64,000 bases of DNA from Aggregicoccus sp. 17bor-14 (lineage in GTDB: Bacteria > Myxococcota > Myxococcia > Myxococcales > Myxococcaceae): positions 186,001 through 250,000 of the forward strand of contig NZ_VJZZ01000002.1 of the NCBI RefSeq assembly GCF_009659535.1. Reading direction: 5' to 3'. The notes below the pieces were generated by a model that ran no database searches, was not told the origin of the DNA, and worked only from the letters and a program-made list of their open reading frames with translations. Made by a program: the position numbers and the translations under genes. This document shows positions 34,883 to 42,233 of this stretch, piece after piece. Numbering within the stretch: position 1 is the first letter of the stretch; every line of letters starts with the position of its first letter.

Positions 34883-35419
34883 GTGACCGAGCCCGCCGCC
34901 ACGCCGCCCCCGCCGCCGCGCCCGCCCCGCCTCGCGCTCTGGAAGCGGGTGCTGCTCGCCCTCGCCGCGCTCGTGCTGCTGCTCGCGGTGGGGCTGGGCA
35001 CCTTCGCCTGGCTGTACCTGCGCCGCATCCGCCACGAGGCCGAGGAGGCCGCGGCCGCCGCCCGGGTGGGCACCCAGGAGGCGCGCACCAACGTCTCGCT
35101 CCTGTGCGACGCGGTGGCCGAGCACCAGGCGGAGACGGGCACCTACGCCCCCGCAGGCCCCACGCCCGCCCAGGTCCCGAGGGGCCAGGCGGTGCCCTTC
35201 CCGAAGGACCCCGCCTTCGAGGCGCTGCACTTCGATCCCGGCCCCACCACGCACTACCAGTACCAGGTGACGGTGCAGGAGGGCAGCGTGGGGGACGCGG
35301 AGGTGGTGTGCCTCGCGCGCGGCGACCTGGACGGGGACGGGCAGGTGTCCGTGTTCCGCGTCACCCTGGACGCCAACGGGATGAAGAGCCCCGTGCAGGT
35401 GGAGCGGGAGAACGAGTAG
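34883..35419 (+). CDS. One-pass membrane protein, pilin-like size
   Basis: 178 residues from GTG 34883 (GTG 34862 is an in-frame alternative overlapping hemF). A Pro-rich cytoplasmic start (PAATPPPPPRPPRLALWKR) leads to a single helix (VLLALAALVLLLAVGLGTFAWLY). The outer part has RHEAEEAAAAARVGTQEARTNV, LLCDAVAEHQAETGTYAPAGPTPAQVPRGQ, FDPGPTTHYQYQV and CLARGDLDGDGQVSVFRVTL. This resembles type IV pilin-like proteins whose GDLDGDG.VSVF ending is common in myxobacteria, but no prepilin peptidase site is seen. A periplasm-facing role is likely. Weak evidence for family. Confidence 0.6.
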   Translation: MTEPAATPPPPPRPPRLALWKRVLLALAALVLLLAVGLGTFAWLYLRRIRHEAEEAAAAARVGTQEARTNVSLLCDAVAEHQAETGTYAPAGPTPAQVPRGQAVPFPKDPAFEALHFDPGPTTHYQYQVTVQEGSVGDAEVVCLARGDLDGDGQVSVFRVTLDANGMKSPVQVERENE

Positions 35420-35457
35420 GCGCCGGCGATTCTTTTCGCGGGTGGGCCCACGTGCGC

Positions 35458-35463
35458 TAGGGT
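35458..35463 (+). promoter_or_regulatory. -10 element TAGGGT for the sigma factor gene
   Basis: TAGGGT ends 10 nt before GTG 35474. No Shine-Dalgarno and no clear -35; the transcript would be leaderless or carry only a few nucleotides. Confidence 0.45.
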
Positions 35464-35473
35464 CAGAGGCCTC

Positions 35474-36091
35474 GTGGCAACCGACGATCTCACCCTCGTC
35501 AAGCGCGTGCGCGGCGGGGACCAGCGGGCCTTCAAGCTCCTCGTGGAGCGCTACCAGCGCAAGGTGTACGCCGTGGCGCTGGGCATGCTCAAGAACCGCG
35601 AGGACGCGATGGACGTCTCCCAGGAGGCGTTCGTCAAGGTCTACAAGTACCTCGACCACTTCAAGGGCGACTCGTCCTTCTACACGTGGCTCTACCGCAT
35701 CACCGTGAACATCTGCATCGACGTGCTGCGCAAGCGCGCGGGCGGCGGCGGGGAGCCGGTGGAGTACGACGAGAGCGTGCCCATGGACCTCTCCGAGGCG
35801 AACATCGGCGCGCTCGGCACCCGCCTGGGGACCAACCCCCAGAAGAGCGCGCTGCGGCGCGAGCTGGCGGAGAAGATCCAGGAGGCCCTGGCCACCGTGC
35901 CCGAGAAGCACCGCGCCATCCTGCTGCTGCGCGAGGTGGAGGGCATGTCCTACGAGGACCTCGCCCGCACGCTCGAGATCCCCAAGGGCACGGTGATGAG
36001 CCGGCTCTTCCACGCGCGCGCCAAGGTGCAGAAAATCCTCAGCGAATACCTGGAGTTGGACGAGGCGAAGAGCGGGGTGGGGAACGAATGA
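35474..36091 (+). CDS. ECF sigma factor, RpoE type
   Basis: 205 residues from GTG 35474. Region 2 (about 12-85): LVKRVRGGDQRAFKLLVERYQRKVYAVALGMLKNREDAMDVSQEAFVKVYKYLDHFKGDSSFYTWLYRITVNICID. Region 4 (about 130-190): ALATVPEKHRAILLLREVEGMSYEDLARTLEIPKGTVMSRLFHARAKVQKIL. It lacks region 3, as in ECF sigma factors. The next gene encodes an anti-sigma factor with a zinc motif, so envelope or redox signals probably control it. It resembles RpoE1-like factors of myxobacteria, but a more exact name would need comparison. Confidence 0.93.
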   Translation: MATDDLTLVKRVRGGDQRAFKLLVERYQRKVYAVALGMLKNREDAMDVSQEAFVKVYKYLDHFKGDSSFYTWLYRITVNICIDVLRKRAGGGGEPVEYDESVPMDLSEANIGALGTRLGTNPQKSALRRELAEKIQEALATVPEKHRAILLLREVEGMSYEDLARTLEIPKGTVMSRLFHARAKVQKILSEYLELDEAKSGVGNE

Positions 36092-36179
36092 TCGCGAATA
36101 TTCGGCGTGGAATATCCGCCTCGCGCTCCCGTCCCACCCCCGAAGCCCCTCTTCGCAGAGCAGCCCGAAGGTAAAGCCC

Positions 36180-36815
36180 ATGGCCGGAAATCCCGCGTGC
36201 ACGCGCTACGTCCCCCTCCTCTCCCCGTACATCGACGGGGAGCTCAGCCCCGCCGAGCGGGTGACGCTGGAGCGCCACCTGGCCGCCTGCCGCGACTGCA
36301 CCGGGCGCACCGCGGACCTGCGCGCCGAGAGCGCGCTGGTGCGGGTGGGGCTGGAGATGGCCGCGGACGAGGTGGACTTCAAGGACTTCGCCCAGAAGGT
36401 GATGGCGCGCGTCACCCCCGAGCGCCCGCCCCTGCTCGAGCGGGTGCGCCTCAGCTTCTCGGAGATGATGCGCTACCAGCGCACCGCCTTCGTGTCCTCG
36501 CTGGCCACGGCCGCCGTGGTGCTGCTCGTCGCCATCCCGCTGCTCACCCGCGGCCGCGCCCCGGTGGGCTACGCGAGCGAGCGCATGATGGTGCAGGCGG
36601 TGCGCGCGAGCAGCGGGGCGCAGGTGGCCCCGGTGGTGATGGAGGCCGAGGACGGCAACGCCATCATCTGGCTGGTGGACGAGCAGAAGGTGAAGAAGGA
36701 CGGGAAGTCCACAGACGAGAGCACGAGCGACGAGCTGGAGATGGACGGGGACGCCCCGGCGCTCAAGGCTCGCCCCAAGCCGAAGCCCCAGCCGCAGCAG
36801 GGAGGTGAGCTGTGA
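36180..36815 (+). CDS. Zinc-finger anti-sigma factor, membrane-bound
   Basis: 211 residues. The cytosolic N-terminus carries the ZAS motif YIDGELSPAERVTLERHLAACRDC with His33, Cys37 and Cys40 (HxxxCxxC), followed by a sigma-binding helix. A single transmembrane helix (about 103-123; FVSSLATAAVVLLVAIPLL) leads to a periplasmic part with VMEAEDGNAIIWLVDEQK and a Lys/Pro-rich end. It starts 88 nt after the sigma factor gene. It probably sequesters the upstream ECF factor until an envelope signal. The last 4 nt (GTGA) are shared with the next gene's start. Confidence 0.9.
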   Translation: MAGNPACTRYVPLLSPYIDGELSPAERVTLERHLAACRDCTGRTADLRAESALVRVGLEMAADEVDFKDFAQKVMARVTPERPPLLERVRLSFSEMMRYQRTAFVSSLATAAVVLLVAIPLLTRGRAPVGYASERMMVQAVRASSGAQVAPVVMEAEDGNAIIWLVDEQKVKKDGKSTDESTSDELEMDGDAPALKARPKPKPQPQQGGEL

Positions 36816-37270
36816 AGTCCGGAGCGTCTCACGTGACGTCGCGCGGCGCGCTCGCCGCGCTGCTGCTGCTGCTGCTGCCCACGCTGGCGCTCGCGCAGGG
36901 CGAGAAGGTGCCCGTGCAGGTGGAGGTGGTGCTCGCCTCGAACAAGGGCAGCGAGGTGCAGCCGCCCGAGCTCTCGAAGATGAAGGCCACCTTCCAGAAG
37001 CAGAACTTCAGCTTCACCTCCTTCAAGCGCCTGAGCCTGCAGACGCTCGAGGTGACGGCGGCGAAGCCCACCGAGGTGAAGCTGCCCAACGGGGTGAACG
37101 CGAGCCTGCGGCTGCTCAAGTTCGAGAAGGGCACCGCCACGGTGCGCGTGGACGTGCCGCAGCTGACCGCGACGGACGTGGAGCTGGGCCGCCAGGGCTC
37201 CATCTACCAGCTCGCCGGCGACCACGTGGGCGGCAAGCTCATCCTCGTCCTCAGCCAGCCCAGGTCGTAG
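36812..37270 (+). CDS. Exported protein of the sigma/anti-sigma operon
   Basis: 152 residues from GTG 36812, overlapping the anti-sigma stop in GTGA. Signal peptide GALAALLLLLLPTLALA, then a small beta-rich domain: VPVQVEVVLASNKGSEVQPPELSKM, FSFTSFKRLSLQTLEV, KLPNGVNASLRLLKFEKGTATVRVDVPQL, GGKLILVLSQP. The domain is of unknown family. The tight coupling suggests that it is part of the signal or response of the ECF system in the periplasm. Confidence 0.75.
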   Translation: MKSGASHVTSRGALAALLLLLLPTLALAQGEKVPVQVEVVLASNKGSEVQPPELSKMKATFQKQNFSFTSFKRLSLQTLEVTAAKPTEVKLPNGVNASLRLLKFEKGTATVRVDVPQLTATDVELGRQGSIYQLAGDHVGGKLILVLSQPRS

Positions 37271-37470
37271 CAGCCGTGGGTCCGAGCGCCTTCCCAGGCG
37301 TTCCCCGCGAGTTCCCACCCGTCGGAAAAAAGCTCAGCCCTCCACGCTGGCGCCCGCCCTCCGGGGCAAGGGCGCACGCGCACTTACGTGCAGGCACGCC
37401 GGTTGCTCTCCCGAGGGGCACGTGAGGCAGGGTGGTGGGCGAGCGGGCGACGCAGGGGGGGAGCACGGGC

Positions 37471-37698
37471 ATGGCGAAGCAGGGACGGCGTGCGCACGTG
37501 ATGGGGCGCAAGGTGCGTCGAGCGCGGGCGCACCTGAGGGCGGTACGGCGCGTCCAGCGCGTGCAGGTGACGCTGGGAGACCTCATCGCGGCCGCCTTCG
37601 ACAGCGTGGGCAGCGAAGTGCGGCGCGTGGCCGCCGTCCTCTCCAGCGCGGAGATGGCGCTCGCCACCGGGCGGCGCATCTTGATCACGCAGGCGTAG
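37471..37698 (+). CDS. Small basic helical protein
   Basis: 75 residues from ATG 37471, with a G-rich Shine-Dalgarno (GGGGGGAG) 7-8 nt upstream. The first 30 residues are very basic (KQGRRAHVMGRKVRRARAHLRAVRRVQRVQV), the rest amphipathic: TLGDLIAAAFDSVGSEVRRVAAVLSSAEMALATGRRILI. It could bind nucleic acid or membrane. GTG and ATG upstream in the same frame (37432) are less likely because they lack an SD. It lies before the phospholipase D gene with 37 nt between; a shared transcript is likely. No family is recognised. Confidence 0.65.
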   Translation: MAKQGRRAHVMGRKVRRARAHLRAVRRVQRVQVTLGDLIAAAFDSVGSEVRRVAAVLSSAEMALATGRRILITQA

Positions 37699-37735
37699 TC
37701 CTCCCGGGCCGGCAGCGTCGAAGGAACGAGCAACC

Positions 37736-39409
37736 GTGAAGAAGATCGTGTCTCCAGGCGAGAACTGTTGGGCCGTGGCCGAGGCCAGCGAGGCCGGCGT
37801 GCTGGTGGACGCGCGCGACTACTACCGCGCCTTCTACCACGCGGCCCAGAAGGCCAAGCGCTACATCGTGGTCACCGGCTGGCAGTTCGACAGCGACGTG
37901 GCGCTGCTGCGCGGCGAGGACCTGAAGGAGGCGAAGAGCGACGTGCGCATGCTCCCGATGCTCAAGGAGCTGTGCGAGAAGAACCCCGAGCTGCGCGTGT
38001 ACATCCTCGCGTGGGACTTCAGCCTGCTGCTCGCGCTCGAGCGCGAGTGGATGCAGCACATCCTGTTCAACTGGACGACGAGCGATCAGATCGTCTTCCG
38101 CTACGACGCCTCCAGTCCGCTGTACGCGGCGCACCACCAGAAGCTCGCGGTGGTGGACGGCGTGGTCGCCTTCACCGGCGGCATGGACATCTGCGACTGC
38201 CGCTGGGACGACCGCGACCACCCGGCCGAGTGCCAGAACCGCTGCGACACGGGGCGCGACCCGCACGGCCCCTACCACGACGTGGGCGCGGTGCTCACCG
38301 GCCCCATCGTGCGCAAGCTCGCCGAGCTCTTCGAGGCGCGCTGGGTGAAGAGCGGCGGCGGCGACCTGCACCTGCCCGAGCCGCTCGCGCGCGACGACGT
38401 GCAGCTGCAGTACACGCTGCCCCTGCCGCCCGGCCCCGTGGCCATCAGCCGCACCTTCGGGCGCACCCTCATCCCGCCGCAGGAGGCGGTGCAGGAGGTG
38501 CGCGCGCTCTACCTCGCGGCGATCGACGCGGCCGAGCGCTTCATCTACCTGGAGAACCAGTACTTCAGCTCGCGCGCCATCTTCCAGGCGCTGGTGCGCC
38601 GCCTGCGCGCGGAGGACCGCTCGAAGCTGGACGTGGTCATCGTGCTGCCGCGCCAGGCGGAGGCGCTGCGCGAGCAGGTGGCCATGGGCGTGGCCCAGGT
38701 GAAGCTGATGCGCCGCCTGCAGGAGGTGGCGCGCGAGACGGGGCACCGGCTCAACGTCTACTGCACCGCGGCCACCGACTCCGCGGGCAACGAGCGCTTC
38801 ACGTACATCCACTCGAAGCTGCTGGTGGTGGACGACCGCTTCCTCACCCTGGGCAGCGCGAACACCACCAACCGCAGCATGGGCCTGGACTCCGAGCTGA
38901 ACCACAGCTGGGAGAGCGATTCCGAGGCGTCGGATGCGCTGCAGCGAGCCATCCGCAAGCTGCGGGTGAGCCTGCTCGCCGAGCACACCGGGCTCTCGGA
39001 GCGCGCCGCGCTGCGCGCCTTCGCGCGCGGGGAGGGGATGGTCACCTTCCTCGACCGCGTGGGCGCCGCGCGCCTCGGCCGGCTGCGCCTGCACCCGCTG
39101 GACACCGTGTTCGACCAGAAGCCGGTGCTCAAGTCCTTCGCCCCCGAGGACCTGCTCATCGACCCCGAGGACTCGGTGCTCGACGAGAAGCTCTTCGAGA
39201 CCCTGAAGAAGGACAAGGAGGGCTACTTCGCGAGCGCGGTGAGCCTCCTCACCGACATCTTCGTGGGGAAGGTGACCCGCGAGCCGCTTGCCTCCCTGCC
39301 CGTACAGGGAGGCGCCGCGGCGCTGGCCGAGGCGGAAGCGGACGCCGAGGTCGAGGCGGAGCTGGAGGCGGAGCTCTCCGTCGGCACGCCGGACGCCCAG
39401 GCGGGGTAG
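37736..39409 (+). CDS. Phospholipase D-like protein, two HKD motifs
   Basis: 557 residues from GTG 37736. Two HKD catalytic motifs: HHQKLAVVDG (His134, Lys136, Asp141) and IHSKLLVVDD (His359, Lys361, Asp366), spaced as in bacterial PLDs. Between them YLENQYFSSRAIFQALVRRL is the usual conserved helix. VVTGWQFDSDVALLRG and YILAWDFSLLLALERE are also PLD-family landmarks. The region after the second motif (ANTTNRSMGLDSELNHSWE) is diagnostic. It is cytosolic or associates with the membrane (no signal peptide). The last 60 residues are rich in Ala and Glu. It may be a phosphatidyl transferase (cardiolipin synthase) or phospholipase. Confidence 0.92.
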   Translation: MKKIVSPGENCWAVAEASEAGVLVDARDYYRAFYHAAQKAKRYIVVTGWQFDSDVALLRGEDLKEAKSDVRMLPMLKELCEKNPELRVYILAWDFSLLLALEREWMQHILFNWTTSDQIVFRYDASSPLYAAHHQKLAVVDGVVAFTGGMDICDCRWDDRDHPAECQNRCDTGRDPHGPYHDVGAVLTGPIVRKLAELFEARWVKSGGGDLHLPEPLARDDVQLQYTLPLPPGPVAISRTFGRTLIPPQEAVQEVRALYLAAIDAAERFIYLENQYFSSRAIFQALVRRLRAEDRSKLDVVIVLPRQAEALREQVAMGVAQVKLMRRLQEVARETGHRLNVYCTAATDSAGNERFTYIHSKLLVVDDRFLTLGSANTTNRSMGLDSELNHSWESDSEASDALQRAIRKLRVSLLAEHTGLSERAALRAFARGEGMVTFLDRVGAARLGRLRLHPLDTVFDQKPVLKSFAPEDLLIDPEDSVLDEKLFETLKKDKEGYFASAVSLLTDIFVGKVTREPLASLPVQGGAAALAEAEADAEVEAELEAELSVGTPDAQAG

Positions 39410-39535
39410 CACCCGCGCGCGCAGCGCCCGCACGCACGGCTGCCTCCCAGGAAGCCCGGGGTCGGGCGGTTGTCGACTTCAGGTCCATCGTCACCTTGAG
39501 GGAAGAAACCAATTCCTCTCAAGGAGCGAACCCTC

Positions 39536-40294
39536 ATGAAGCGCACCCTGCTTGCTGCCCTGACCACCCTTGCCCTCGTGGGCTGCAGCCACGCGAAGAA
39601 CAGCACCGCCAGCGCCTCCAACGGCGGCAAGGACGAGCAGACCGAGTCGGTGGCCCACAGCGCGGATGAGCGCGTGCAGGCCCAGGACTCCCGCCAGGCC
39701 TCCGACAACACCGTGTACAAGGGCCCGGACGCGACCGGCGGCAGCGGCAGCGACGTCGTGACCGACCCCAACACGGGCGCCGCGACCCCCGTGGACAACT
39801 CTCCGAACCAGGGCAACCACGAGACGCAGTCGAACGACGGCGCGGGCGCGTCGGGCGTCGGTAGCTCGAGCGGCAGCACCACGCCCAACATGGCCACCCG
39901 CACGGACGGCTCGGGCACCGGCGGCAGCGGCGACGCGCAGGCCAAGAGCGAGGTGAAGGAGGAGGAGGGCACCGGCGGCTCTGGCTCCACCACCAGCTCC
40001 AGCACGGGCTCTACGGGCTCGATGAGCGGCTCGACGACCGGCTCGACGACGGACTCCTCGAGCACCGGCGCCGCCACCACGGGCTCCTCCACCCCGAGCT
40101 CCTCCACCACCACCGGCTCCTCGTCGATGGACTCCAGCATGGACGCGACGGGCGGCTCGGGCAGCACCGCGGGCACCGGCTCGATGGACACCAGCACCTC
40201 GACCAGCACCAAGAGCAGCAAGAGCTCGAAGAGCACCAAGGCTGCGCCCTGCCCCGACAGCAGCACGAGCAGCACCAGCAGCACCACGAAGTAG
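39536..40294 (+). CDS. Ser/Thr/Gly-rich lipoprotein
   Basis: 252 residues. AAGGAG 8-9 nt upstream of ATG 39536. Signal with lipobox LVGCSH (Cys17). The mature chain is of low complexity: Ser, Thr, Gly, Asp and Asn predominate, with STTGSTTDSSSTGAATTG and similar blocks, then a Ser/Lys stretch (STKSSKSSKSTK) and a CPDSSTSSTSSTT end with a single cysteine. No folded domain is seen. Such chains are likely to be disordered surface spacers, or stalks decorated by glycans. The gene is not obviously in an operon. Confidence 0.75.
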   Translation: MKRTLLAALTTLALVGCSHAKNSTASASNGGKDEQTESVAHSADERVQAQDSRQASDNTVYKGPDATGGSGSDVVTDPNTGAATPVDNSPNQGNHETQSNDGAGASGVGSSSGSTTPNMATRTDGSGTGGSGDAQAKSEVKEEEGTGGSGSTTSSSTGSTGSMSGSTTGSTTDSSSTGAATTGSSTPSSSTTTGSSSMDSSMDATGGSGSTAGTGSMDTSTSTSTKSSKSSKSTKAAPCPDSSTSSTSSTTK

Positions 40295-40405
40295 CCGCCT
40301 GAGCCCAGGCACCTGAAGCACCCCGCCCGAGCGCGGCCGGCCTCCCCCTCCGTGGGGCGTGCCGCGCCGCGCTCGCCGCTTTCTGGCCTCCGCTCTCCGG
40401 GCCGC

Positions 40406-40411
40406 TAGGGT
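40406..40411 (+). promoter_or_regulatory. -10 element TAGGGT for the 40421 gene
   Basis: TAGGGT ends 9 nt before ATG 40421; CTGGCC 17 nt upstream is a weak -35-like match. Confidence 0.4.
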
Positions 40412-40420
40412 TGCGGGTGC

Positions 40421-41737
40421 ATGCCCGGCGCCCTCCCGCTCCTGCTCCTCGCCACCCTCGCCCAGGCTCCGGCTGTCTCTGATGCAGGAGAGGTGGAAGG
40501 TCCGCTGCACCTGCGCGCCGCGCTCGAGCTCACCGCGGGCGCCGAGCCGCCGCCGGCCACGGGCGCCCTGCAGGACGGCGCCTTCGTCTCGGTGCTGCCC
40601 CTGCTCGCGCTGGACGGGGGCGAGGCGCTGGGGCTCGAGGTGGGCGCGCCGCTGCGCCTGCGCCTGCAGGGCGCCACGGACGGAAGCGGCACCCGCGCCG
40701 GCGGGCTGCGGCGCGAGGACTGGGACGAGCGCAGCGACTTCGGCCAGCTGCTGCGCGAGCTGCGGCTCGGGGCGCCAGACGGGGCGCTGTCCCTGCGCGC
40801 GGGGCCCCTGCCGCTCGCCACGTTGGGGCAGGGCCGCCTCGTCTCGCGCTACGCCAACACGCTCGCGGCGGACTACCACCCGGCGGGCGCGAGCGCCGCG
40901 CTGCACGCGGGCCCCGTGCGCGTGGAAGCGCTCGCGAGCGACGTGCTCGCCCTGCGCCTGCTCGCGGCCGAGGCGCGCGTGGACCTCGCGCGAGCGCTGG
41001 GCGCAGGCGCGGGCGCGTGGGAGCGCGTGCACGCGGCCGCCTCGCTCGCCTACGACGGGGGCCGCGCGCACGGGCGCACGGCTGCGCTGAGCGCGGGCGC
41101 GGTGGACCTGGATGCAGCGGTGTACCGCGGCGCACGGGCACAGCTGTGGGCGCTCGCCGGCGTTGGCGCGCGCCTGGACGCGACCGGGGGCACGGGCGCG
41201 GCGCTGGGGCTCGCGCTCGAGGCGCAGCCGCGCGCGCTCGCCGTGGGCGCGAAGGTGGAGCTGCGCCGGCAGGCCGGGGGCTTTCGCCACGGCCTCTTCG
41301 GCGCGGACCTCGAGCTCGCGCGCTTCAGCGCCACCGGCCTCGCCGAGGCGCCGCTCTCCGGGCAGCTGCTGCCGCCGGGCTACGCGGGCTACGCGGAGCT
41401 GCACCTGGCGACGGGAGATGCGGAGGGCGAGGCCGCGGAGACGGGCCGGCTCGGGCTCTCGCTCGCCGCGGAGCACTTCGCCTTCGGCCGCACGGACGTG
41501 GACGCCTCGCTGCTCCTGCAGCTGCCCGGAGGGCGGGCGAGCGCCACGCTGCGCGCGCTCGCCACCGACCTCGGCGAGCGCCCCCGCTACGCGCTGCAGG
41601 CCGAGGCGCGCGTGCGCCTCGCCCCCGCGCTCTACGCCGTGGCGAGCGGGGGCACCGTGCACACGCCCACCGCCGCGGGCGTGCTCACCCGCGGCCTCTA
41701 CGCCGCCGCGGGCCTCGGCCTCGACTTCGCCCGCTAG
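40421..41737 (+). CDS. Putative outer-membrane beta-barrel protein
   Basis: 438 residues from ATG 40421. Signal peptide PGALPLLLLATLAQAPAVS. After that, alternating polar and apolar strands run through the chain: LHLRAALELTAGAE, LPLLALDGGEALGLEVGAPLRLRLQGAT, GALSLRAGPLPLATLG, RVHAAASLAYDGGRAHGRTAALSAGAVDLDAAVYRG, ALAVGAKVELRRQAGGFRHGLFGADLELARFS, GYAELHLATG, RYALQAEARVRLAPALYAVASGGTV and the terminal GLYAAAGLGLDFAR, ending in an aromatic-free Arg (most OM barrels end in Phe). Length fits a 14-18 strand barrel. Function is unknown. Confidence 0.6.
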   Translation: MPGALPLLLLATLAQAPAVSDAGEVEGPLHLRAALELTAGAEPPPATGALQDGAFVSVLPLLALDGGEALGLEVGAPLRLRLQGATDGSGTRAGGLRREDWDERSDFGQLLRELRLGAPDGALSLRAGPLPLATLGQGRLVSRYANTLAADYHPAGASAALHAGPVRVEALASDVLALRLLAAEARVDLARALGAGAGAWERVHAAASLAYDGGRAHGRTAALSAGAVDLDAAVYRGARAQLWALAGVGARLDATGGTGAALGLALEAQPRALAVGAKVELRRQAGGFRHGLFGADLELARFSATGLAEAPLSGQLLPPGYAGYAELHLATGDAEGEAAETGRLGLSLAAEHFAFGRTDVDASLLLQLPGGRASATLRALATDLGERPRYALQAEARVRLAPALYAVASGGTVHTPTAAGVLTRGLYAAAGLGLDFAR

Positions 41738-41782
41738 CGCGCGCTCGCCCCTCCCTGGACCCGAAGGCAGGAGCGGGGGGCT

Positions 41783-41800
41783 TGACTACAGCTGTAGTCA
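41783..41800. promoter_or_regulatory. BlaI-type operator 1
   Basis: TGACTACAGCTGTAGTCA, a perfect 18-bp palindrome with the BlaI/CopY core TACANNTGTA. TTGACT (41782-41787), a good -35, lies inside it, so a bound repressor would occlude RNA polymerase. A weak -10 (TAGGTT, 41806-41811) lies between the two operators. Confidence 0.85.
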
Positions 41801-41816
41801 GGTCATAGGTTGTTTC

Positions 41817-41834
41817 TGACTACAGCTGTAGTCA
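41817..41834. promoter_or_regulatory. BlaI-type operator 2
   Basis: An identical copy, TGACTACAGCTGTAGTCA, 34 bp centre to centre from operator 1, between the -10 and the Shine-Dalgarno (AGGAGG, 41834-41839). The two sites are on nearly the same face (about 3.2 helical turns). Confidence 0.85.
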
Positions 41835-41847
41835 GGAGGCGTGCTCC

Positions 41848-42228
41848 ATGGCCAAGGCAGTGGGAGAGCAGGAGCTGGCGGTGCTGCGCTACGTGGCCGA
41901 GCACGGCCCGGCCACCGTGGGCGAGGTGGCGGAGCGCTACGGCGAGGCGCAGGGGCTCGCGCGCTCCACCATCCTCACGGTGATGGAGCGGCTGCGCGCC
42001 AAGGGGCACCTCACCCGGCGCAAGGTGGAGGGCGTCTTCCAGTACGCGAGCTGCGTGCCCACGGGCGAGCTGCTGCGCGGCGTGGTGGGGGACTTCGTGC
42101 AGCGCGCCCTCGCCGGCTCGCTCTCGCCCTTCGCCGCGTACCTCGCGGAGGCCGAGGCGGTGAGCGACGAGGAGCTCGCCCAGCTCCAGGACGTGGTCAA
42201 CCGGCTGCAGCAGCGCAGGAAGGGGTGA
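41848..42228 (+). CDS. blaI: BlaI/MecI-family repressor
   Basis: 126 residues. Winged helix: GEQELAVLRYVAEHGPATVGEVAERYGEAQGLARSTILTVMERLRAKGHLTRRKVEGVFQYASC (the 'STILTVMERLRAKGHL' helix is the DNA reader). The C-terminal dimer part is short (DFVQRALAGSLSPFAAYLAEAEAVSDEELAQLQDVVNRL). Repressors of this family dissociate when cleaved or when signalled by an M56 sensor. The twin operator upstream makes autoregulation of this blaI-M56 operon near certain. No beta-lactamase gene is nearby. Confidence 0.93.
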   Translation: MAKAVGEQELAVLRYVAEHGPATVGEVAERYGEAQGLARSTILTVMERLRAKGHLTRRKVEGVFQYASCVPTGELLRGVVGDFVQRALAGSLSPFAAYLAEAEAVSDEELAQLQDVVNRLQQRRKG

Positions 42229-42233
42229 GCGCG

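Noticed and set aside
41783-41834. Intrinsic terminator or attenuator for the twin palindromes
   Set aside because: No U-tract follows; the core TACANNTGTA and position over the promoter are those of BlaI-type operators.
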